From an uncultured Pelagibacteraceae bacterium (GTDB lineage: Bacteria; Pseudomonadota; Alphaproteobacteria; Pelagibacterales; Pelagibacteraceae), in contig CACDRY010000001.1 of the NCBI GenBank assembly GCA_902555275.1, forward strand, positions 62,001 through 126,000: 64,000 nt of DNA, in the 5' to 3' direction. A model generated the notes under the pieces. The model was not told the DNA's origin. It did no database searches and saw nothing but the letters and a program-made list of their open reading frames with translations. Every line of letters starts with the position of its first letter. The stretch's first letter is position 1. The position numbers and the translations under genes were made by a program. Positions 61,843-64,000 of the stretch are shown piece by piece.

Positions 61843-62601
61843 TTATCTTCTTTGACCGAATAATCTCAAAAGCATTATAAATAAATTTATAAAATCTAAA
61901 TATAAAGTTAGTGCTCCCATAACAGCTTTTTTACCCATTAACTCACCGCTGTCAGAGGCAGCATACATGTTTTTAATTTTTTGTGTATCGTATGCCGTTA
62001 AGCCAACAAATACTAAAACACCTATTATTGATATTGCAAAATACATCATTGATGATTTTAAGAATATATTTACCACTGATGCAATTATAATTCCTATTAA
62101 ACCCATCATTAAAAAAGATCCCATCTTAGTTAAATCTCTTTTTGTTGTATAACCATAAATACTCATTGCTCCAAATGTTGCTGAAGAAATAAAGAATACT
62201 CTTGTTACACTTAAACCTGTGTAAACTAGTAATATTGAAGAAAGAGATAATCCCATTAATGCAGCAAATACCCAAAAAGTTGTTTGAGCTCTTGAAGCAC
62301 TCATTTTATTAATTCCAAAACTCATATAAAAAACAATTCCTAATGGGGCTAACATTACAATCCATTTTAAACCTGATAAATAAATTGCATTTCCAAATTC
62401 TGTTAATCCAACAATTGCTCCATTTGGATCTGTTACAACAGACATTTTAAATGATAAAAGTGCGATTATTCCAGTAAGCAAAACACCAGTTGCCATATAG
62501 TTGTAAACTTTAAGCATGTAGGCTCTTAAGCCTTCATCCGTAACTACAGTTTGTTTGGCTGTTGATGCTTTATTTAAAATATTATCTTTATTGAATTCCA
62601 T
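61843..62601 (-). CDS. Bax inhibitor-1 / YccA family membrane protein
   Basis: This is a 252-residue protein with about seven hydrophobic helices. It has the BI-1 family pattern, for example MLKVYNYMATGVLLTGIIALL early and FVGLTAYDTQKIKNMY late, which contains the conserved aspartate near the pore. It ends LDFINLFIMLLRLFGQRR. Relatives act as calcium-leak channels or FtsH modulators. Function in SAR11 is not known. Divergent from the aldo/keto reductase. Confidence 0.92.
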   Translation of the reverse strand: MEFNKDNILNKASTAKQTVVTDEGLRAYMLKVYNYMATGVLLTGIIALLSFKMSVVTDPNGAIVGLTEFGNAIYLSGLKWIVMLAPLGIVFYMSFGINKMSASRAQTTFWVFAALMGLSLSSILLVYTGLSVTRVFFISSATFGAMSIYGYTTKRDLTKMGSFLMMGLIGIIIASVVNIFLKSSMMYFAISIIGVLVFVGLTAYDTQKIKNMYAASDSGELMGKKAVMGALTLYLDFINLFIMLLRLFGQRR

Positions 62602-62671
62602 ATTATTTATATAAGATTTTTTTTTAAGATTTTCAAGTCGTCAAAATAAATGTAACAAATACTACATAAGT

Positions 62672-63706
62672 ATGAATTATAAAAAACTAGGAAATACAGA
62701 CCTAAATGTGAGTACAATTTGTCTTGGGACAATGACTTGGGGTGAACAAAATACCCAAAATGAGGCATTTGAACAAATGGATTACTCTTTAGATAATGGA
62801 GTAAATTTTTGGGATACGGCAGAGTTGTATGCCGTGCCCCCGAAAGCAGAAACATATGGTCATACTGAAAGTATTATTGGTAATTGGTTTGAAAAAACAA
62901 AAAAAAGAAAAGACGTAATACTGGCGTCAAAAGTGGGTGGTCCTAGCAGAAAATATATGAGAAATGGAGAAAATAGTTTTACTGGCAAAAACTTAGAGAA
63001 TGCTCTTCATGGAAGTCTAAAGAGATTAAAAACTGATTATATTGATCTTTATCAACTACATTGGCCTGAAAGAAACGTGAATAACTTTGGAAGATTGGGT
63101 TACGAGCACAAAGAAAATGACTGGAATAAATTTGAAGATGTTTTGGAAAATTTAAAAAAATTTATTGAGGAAGGCAAAATTAGGTATGTTGGTTTGTCAA
63201 ATGAAACTCCATGGGGAGTTATGAATTATCTTCAACTTTCTAAAGATAGAGATTTACCAAGAATGATGTCAATTCAAAATCCATACAGTTTATTAAATAG
63301 GTCTTATGAAGTTGGTTTAGCAGAAGTATCTATAAGAGAAAATATAGGATGTTTATCTTATTCACCTTTAGCCAGTGGTTATTTAACAGGCAAATATAGA
63401 AATAAAAAATTTCCAAAAGGATCAAGAATGGAAAGAGATTTTGATTTTTGGACAAGATATAGAAAACCAAATATGGAAGAGGCTGTTGAAGATTATTACA
63501 AAATTAGTCAAAAATTTGACCTTGATATGAGTCAAATGTCTATAAAATTCTGTGAAGTTCAAGACTTTATGACTAGTGTAATTATTGGAGCAACAACTAT
63601 GGAGCAGTTGAAAACTAACGTAGAAAGTGTAAAAGTGAATCTTGATAGTGAAGTAATAAAAGAAATTAATAATGTACAAAAAAAATATCCAAATCCATGT
63701 CCATAA
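62672..63706 (+). CDS. Aldo/keto reductase (Tas-like)
   Basis: This is a 344-residue NADPH-dependent TIM barrel enzyme. The tetrad Asp/Tyr/Lys/His is visible as NFWDTAELY, SKVGG and DLYQLHWPE. SYSPLASGYLTGKYRNK and VIIGATTMEQLKTNV bind cofactor. The start MNYKKLGNTDLNVSTICLGTM is typical of the Tas/YajO subgroup. Physiological carbonyl substrate unknown. Its stop lies inside the next gene's first codons (10-base overlap). Confidence 0.92.
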   Translation: MNYKKLGNTDLNVSTICLGTMTWGEQNTQNEAFEQMDYSLDNGVNFWDTAELYAVPPKAETYGHTESIIGNWFEKTKKRKDVILASKVGGPSRKYMRNGENSFTGKNLENALHGSLKRLKTDYIDLYQLHWPERNVNNFGRLGYEHKENDWNKFEDVLENLKKFIEEGKIRYVGLSNETPWGVMNYLQLSKDRDLPRMMSIQNPYSLLNRSYEVGLAEVSIRENIGCLSYSPLASGYLTGKYRNKKFPKGSRMERDFDFWTRYRKPNMEEAVEDYYKISQKFDLDMSQMSIKFCEVQDFMTSVIIGATTMEQLKTNVESVKVNLDSEVIKEINNVQKKYPNPCP

Positions 63707-64000
63707 TTAAAAAATTATTTTTAAAAACACTTATATTGACAGTATTTCTAATGACATCTGTCCAGTCAGAAGACTTAACAAAATTAGGAACTTTTAAAGA
63801 TTGGAATGCTGTTGCAGTTTTTAATGAAACTGGAAAAATCTGTTTTGCTTATTCTATACCAGTAAGCCAGTCTCCTAAGGCAAGCAATAGAAAAGCAAGA
63901 TTATTTGTATCCTTTAGACCTGAAGATAAGATTTCTGATGAAGTGAGCATAACATCTGGTTACGATTTTAATCCACAAAACGCAATTTTAGCTACATCGG
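63697..64000 (+). CDS. Invasion-associated locus B (IalB) family protein, N-terminal part
   Basis: This starts at ATG 63697-63699 and runs off the window. It is absent from the ORF track because it is cut. The first 24 residues form a signal peptide (KLFLKTLILTVFLMTSVQS). The visible mature part has FKDWNAVAVFNETGKICFAY, a nRKARLFVSFRP segment and SGYDF, the IalB pattern of alphaproteobacterial periplasmic proteins. The function of the family is unclear. Coupled to the aldo/keto reductase by overlap. Confidence 0.8.
   Translation, partial: MSIIKKLFLKTLILTVFLMTSVQSEDLTKLGTFKDWNAVAVFNETGKICFAYSIPVSQSPKASNRKARLFVSFRPEDKISDEVSITSGYDFNPQNAILATS

Overview
This window looks like the chromosome of a SAR11-type alphaproteobacterium (Pelagibacterales, 'Candidatus Pelagibacter'-like). 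The sequence is very AT-rich. Genes are packed edge to edge, and no gap exceeds about 180 bases. Gene order and content fit that group: an F1-only atpHAGDC operon behind priA, a sucCDAB-lpd/mdh/sdh block, DMSP demethylation genes, and TRAP transport. Genus and strain cannot be fixed without a database search. I see no mobile element, prophage, CRISPR array, rRNA or tRNA.

Layout. Bases 1-2662 (+): end of proA, then nadD, rsfS, ctpA and rppH. Bases 2651-36103 (-): a run of about 33 kb all on one strand. In transcription order it reads ffh, rpsP, trmD, rplS, leuC, leuD, leuB, dmdC, dmdB, dmdA, asd, sdhC, sdhD, sdhA, sdhB, mmsA, mdh, sucC, sucD, sucA, sucB, lpdA, a TPR/sulfotransferase gene, priA, atpH, atpA, atpG, atpD, atpC. 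Bases 36104-36263: a divergent, unusually GC-rich and hairpin-rich intergenic stretch between ffh and dapF-ftsY. Bases 37998-40621 (-): an exported protein of unknown function, an alpha/beta hydrolase and an MFS transporter. Bases 40651-44762 (+): a gamma-glutamyltransferase-like enzyme, an acyl-CoA synthetase and a PanE-like reductase. Bases 44763-55700 (-): a TRAP transporter with a Tat-type binding protein, then a 2-hydroxyacid/2-oxoacid group (D-hydroxyacid dehydrogenase, FAD D-lactate-type dehydrogenase, aminotransferase, two tandem FMN L-lactate-type dehydrogenases). Bases 55705-60882 (-): a PagL-like gene, ccmH, G, F, E, D, C, and hspQ. Bases 60960-64000: yciB and DUF2794 (+), a Bax-inhibitor-1 family protein (-), an aldo/keto reductase and the start of an IalB-family gene (+).

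How the genes work together. The central block encodes a large part of the TCA cycle (2-oxoglutarate dehydrogenase, succinyl-CoA synthetase, succinate dehydrogenase, malate dehydrogenase) plus the catalytic head of ATP synthase. The dmdCBA genes handle demethylation of the algal osmolyte DMSP. The neighbouring asd gene makes a precursor of the homoserine skeleton into which the released methanethiol could be assimilated. The TRAP/hydroxyacid block looks like a module for importing and oxidising lactate- or glycolate-type acids, with electrons going to a c-type cytochrome chain whose maturation genes lie next door.

Most notable observations. Two genes, atpG and the TPR/sulfotransferase gene, are each broken by one base inside a poly-A tract. 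The atpG site is a canonical -1 slippery heptamer and has no alternative start. These could be recoding or transcriptional slippage, or assembly errors. Other points are a compact multi-hairpin RNA candidate upstream of ffh beside overlapping divergent -10 boxes, matching repetitive Lys/Glu/Ala/Pro tails on ribosomal proteins S16 and L19 in the same operon with rimM missing between them, and a TRAP large permease with a cytoplasmic coiled-coil extension of about 320 residues. I did not find clear evidence of a wholly new multi-gene system.
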